8,944 nt of DNA from an uncultured Lysobacter sp. (GTDB taxonomy: Bacteria; Pseudomonadota; Gammaproteobacteria; Xanthomonadales; Xanthomonadaceae), in contig CAMLHR010000030.1 in the NCBI GenBank assembly GCA_946479915.1, forward strand, positions 1 to 8,944, given 5' to 3'. Shown piece after piece: positions 7,612-8,944 of the stretch. The position numbers were made by a program, and so were the translations under genes. Position 1 is the stretch's first letter; each line of letters starts with the position of its first letter. The notes beneath the pieces are model-generated. The model searched no databases and was not told the origin of the DNA. It saw only the letters and a program-made list of their open reading frames with translations.

Positions 7612-8061
7612 TCAGGGCGTCCCGGCCGTGGCGTCGAGCTTCTCCTGGAGCTTCTCCAGGTCGAGGTACTGCTGGAAGGACTGCGAGCCTGCGGCGACCT
7701 CGGGGGACCCGAAGATCTGCGTGCCGGCGACCTGGCCGAGCAACTGGAAGCCGACCCCGAACGCCTCCGCACCCTCGAACTCCAGGGCTTCGCGGGCTTC
7801 CTTCGCGCACGACTCGCCGATCAGCCGCTCGACGATCCTCGCCATGTTCCGGTCGAAGGCATCGCGCTGCTCGACGGAGATGTCCGAGTACGGGGCGATG
7901 GCGGGATTCAGCGAGATCGCCGCGAAGATCCACTCCACCAGTTCCTGCTTGTCCTGCGTGGTGGCGGCACTGGCCATGCATTTCCCGAGGGCATCGCCGT
8001 AGACCCCGGCGTTGGCAGTCGGCGCCACGCACAGCAACGCGACCAGAGCGATCTTCTTCAT
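7612..8061 (-). CDS. Small exported protein of unknown function
   Basis: 149 residues with a clear Sec signal peptide: MKK, a hydrophobic core ALVALLCVAPT, and an A-N-A cleavage site after residue 18, giving a mature protein of about 131 residues. There is no lipobox (the Cys at 11 is preceded by LL). The mature part has two cysteines, C28 and C85, which could form a disulphide in the periplasm. It is mainly predicted helical, with charged segments such as RIVERLIGESCAKEAREALEFEG (75-97). From memory, related proteins of this pattern (VYGDALGKC near the N-terminus) occur in xanthomonads without assigned function. ATG 8061-8059 has GAAGGGG upstream. It follows the priA stop by 71 bases on the same strand and is convergent with the regulator gene. 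No function can be given. Confidence 0.85.
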   Translation of the reverse strand: MKKIALVALLCVAPTANAGVYGDALGKCMASAATTQDKQELVEWIFAAISLNPAIAPYSDISVEQRDAFDRNMARIVERLIGESCAKEAREALEFEGAEAFGVGFQLLGQVAGTQIFGSPEVAAGSQSFQQYLDLEKLQEKLDATAGTP

Positions 8062-8132
8062 GGCGGCACCCCTTCGGTTGGCTTCCCCCCGGAAATGAGA
8101 GCAGGTCGACCCGGCCGCTGTCGAGTGGCCCG

Positions 8133-8944
8133 TCAGTACAGGTCCACGGGATCCACATCCAGCGACCAGCGCACGCGCCTTGCCTCCGGCAGCGTATGCA
8201 GGCGGGCGGCCGTGGCCTCGAGCAGGACGTGCAGGTCGCGCCGTGCGGGCGCCGACAGCAGCAGCTGCATGCGCTGGTAGCCGGCGCGGCGGGGCATGGG
8301 CGCGGACAGCGGGCCGTGGAGCTGCGCGGGAGGCTCGCGACGATCCGGCATGGCGTCCTCGAGCATCGCGCGGGCGGCGGCCAGGAACGCACGCGTGGCC
8401 TCGATCTCCTTCGCCTCCGCGCGCAACAGCGCCAGGTGCGCGAACGGCGGGAAGCCCGCGCCGTCGCGTTGCGCGAGTTCCGCGTCGGCGAACGCGTGGT
8501 AGCCGCCATTGACCAGCAGGTGCAGCAGCGGGTGCCCGGGATGGTGGGTCTGCAACAGCACCTCGCCGCGGCGCTCGGCCCGGCCGGCGCGGCCGGCCAC
8601 CTGCACCAGCAGTTGCGCCAGCTTCTCGGGCGCCCGGAAGTCCGCCGAGAACAGGCCCTCGTCGATGCCCACGACCACGACCAGCGCGAGTTGCGGCAGG
8701 TCGTGTCCCTTCGCCAGCATCTGCGTGCCGACGAGGATGCCGGGGCGGTCGCCGAGCGTGGCGAGCATGTCCTCCATGGCGTCGCGTCGCCGGGTGCTGC
8801 CGCGATCGATGCGCAGCACGGGGACGTCGGCGAAGCGCGCGGCCAGCACTTCCTCCAGGCGCTCGGTGCCCACGCCCTGCGGCTGCAACGCGAGCCCCGC
8901 GCAGTCGGGGCACGCCGGCGGCGCCGCGCGGCGCAGGCCGCAGT
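8133..8944 (-). CDS. priA: Primosomal replication-restart helicase PriA, C-terminal part (partial)
   Basis: About 269 C-terminal residues of a protein usually near 730; the N-terminus is outside the window. PriA recognises stalled forks, unwinds DNA 3' to 5' and reloads the replicative helicase. The visible part begins in the zinc-binding insert: a Cys at 8942-8940, then CPDC (8912-8901). Next is QGVGTERLEE (C-terminal helicase lobe), motif V GTQMLAKGHD (8729-8700) and motif VI QVAGRAGR (8603-8580), followed by the conserved FPPFAHLALLRAEA region and the C-terminal domain ending DVDPVDLY. All visible motifs are intact. The stop is TGA at 8135-8133. Reading starts inside the gene, so the internal TTG at 8888 is not a true start. 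Confidence 0.96.
   Translation of the reverse strand, partial: CGLRRAAPPACPDCAGLALQPQGVGTERLEEVLAARFADVPVLRIDRGSTRRRDAMEDMLATLGDRPGILVGTQMLAKGHDLPQLALVVVVGIDEGLFSADFRAPEKLAQLLVQVAGRAGRAERRGEVLLQTHHPGHPLLHLLVNGGYHAFADAELAQRDGAGFPPFAHLALLRAEAKEIEATRAFLAAARAMLEDAMPDRREPPAQLHGPLSAPMPRRAGYQRMQLLLSAPARRDLHVLLEATAARLHTLPEARRVRWSLDVDPVDLY

Noticed and set aside
8062..8132. Possible terminator or small gene between priA and the exported protein
   Set aside because: Only scattered short complementary stretches (TCGAC types) and no T-run or ribosome-binding site other than that of the exported protein gene.

Overview
The window is about 70% GC and almost entirely coding. Gene content, order and residue-level similarity to remembered Xanthomonas proteins point to a gammaproteobacterium of the Xanthomonadaceae/Lysobacteraceae (Lysobacter, Luteimonas or a relative). 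The clearest pointers are the arginine-rich RhlB tail, the UNG and RpoH N-termini, and a secreted small protein next to priA. No phage, plasmid, CRISPR or tRNA/rRNA signature is visible, so this looks like core chromosome carrying one dispersed repeat.

Region 1 (1-2913, + strand) is a tightly packed operon: the 3' end of the RNA helicase gene rhlB, which appears frameshifted in this sequence, then ftsE and ftsX (cell-division ABC-type complex that controls cell-wall hydrolases), then a double-receiver response regulator whose start overlaps the ftsX stop. Its first receiver has lost the phosphoacceptor aspartate and its second keeps it. Region 2 (2902-2984) is a 29-bp inverted repeat of a dispersed-repeat type. 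It supplies the stop codon of the regulator and a misleading upstream start for the next gene. Region 3 (3001-4736, + strand) holds ung (uracil-DNA glycosylase) and rpoH (heat-shock sigma-32). A near-perfect CIRCE element (HrcA operator) lies directly on the apparent rpoH promoter, and that promoter would give an almost leaderless mRNA.

Region 4 (4761-7585) is a divergent regulator/enzyme unit. On the - strand a translationally coupled pair encodes an NDUFA9-like atypical SDR protein and a membrane-associated type II NADH dehydrogenase-like flavoprotein. On the + strand is a cysteine-free GbsR/MarR-family regulator. A perfect 20-bp palindrome between them overlaps the predicted promoters of both sides and is the likely operator. 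Region 5 (7612-8944, - strand) has a small exported protein of unknown function downstream of the 3' end of priA (replication-restart helicase), which runs off the window.

Nothing here is an obviously new defence or mobile system. The items most worth a second look are the CIRCE-controlled near-leaderless rpoH, the pseudo-receiver/receiver protein coupled to ftsEX, the palindrome-controlled SDR/NDH-2 unit, and the rhlB frameshift.
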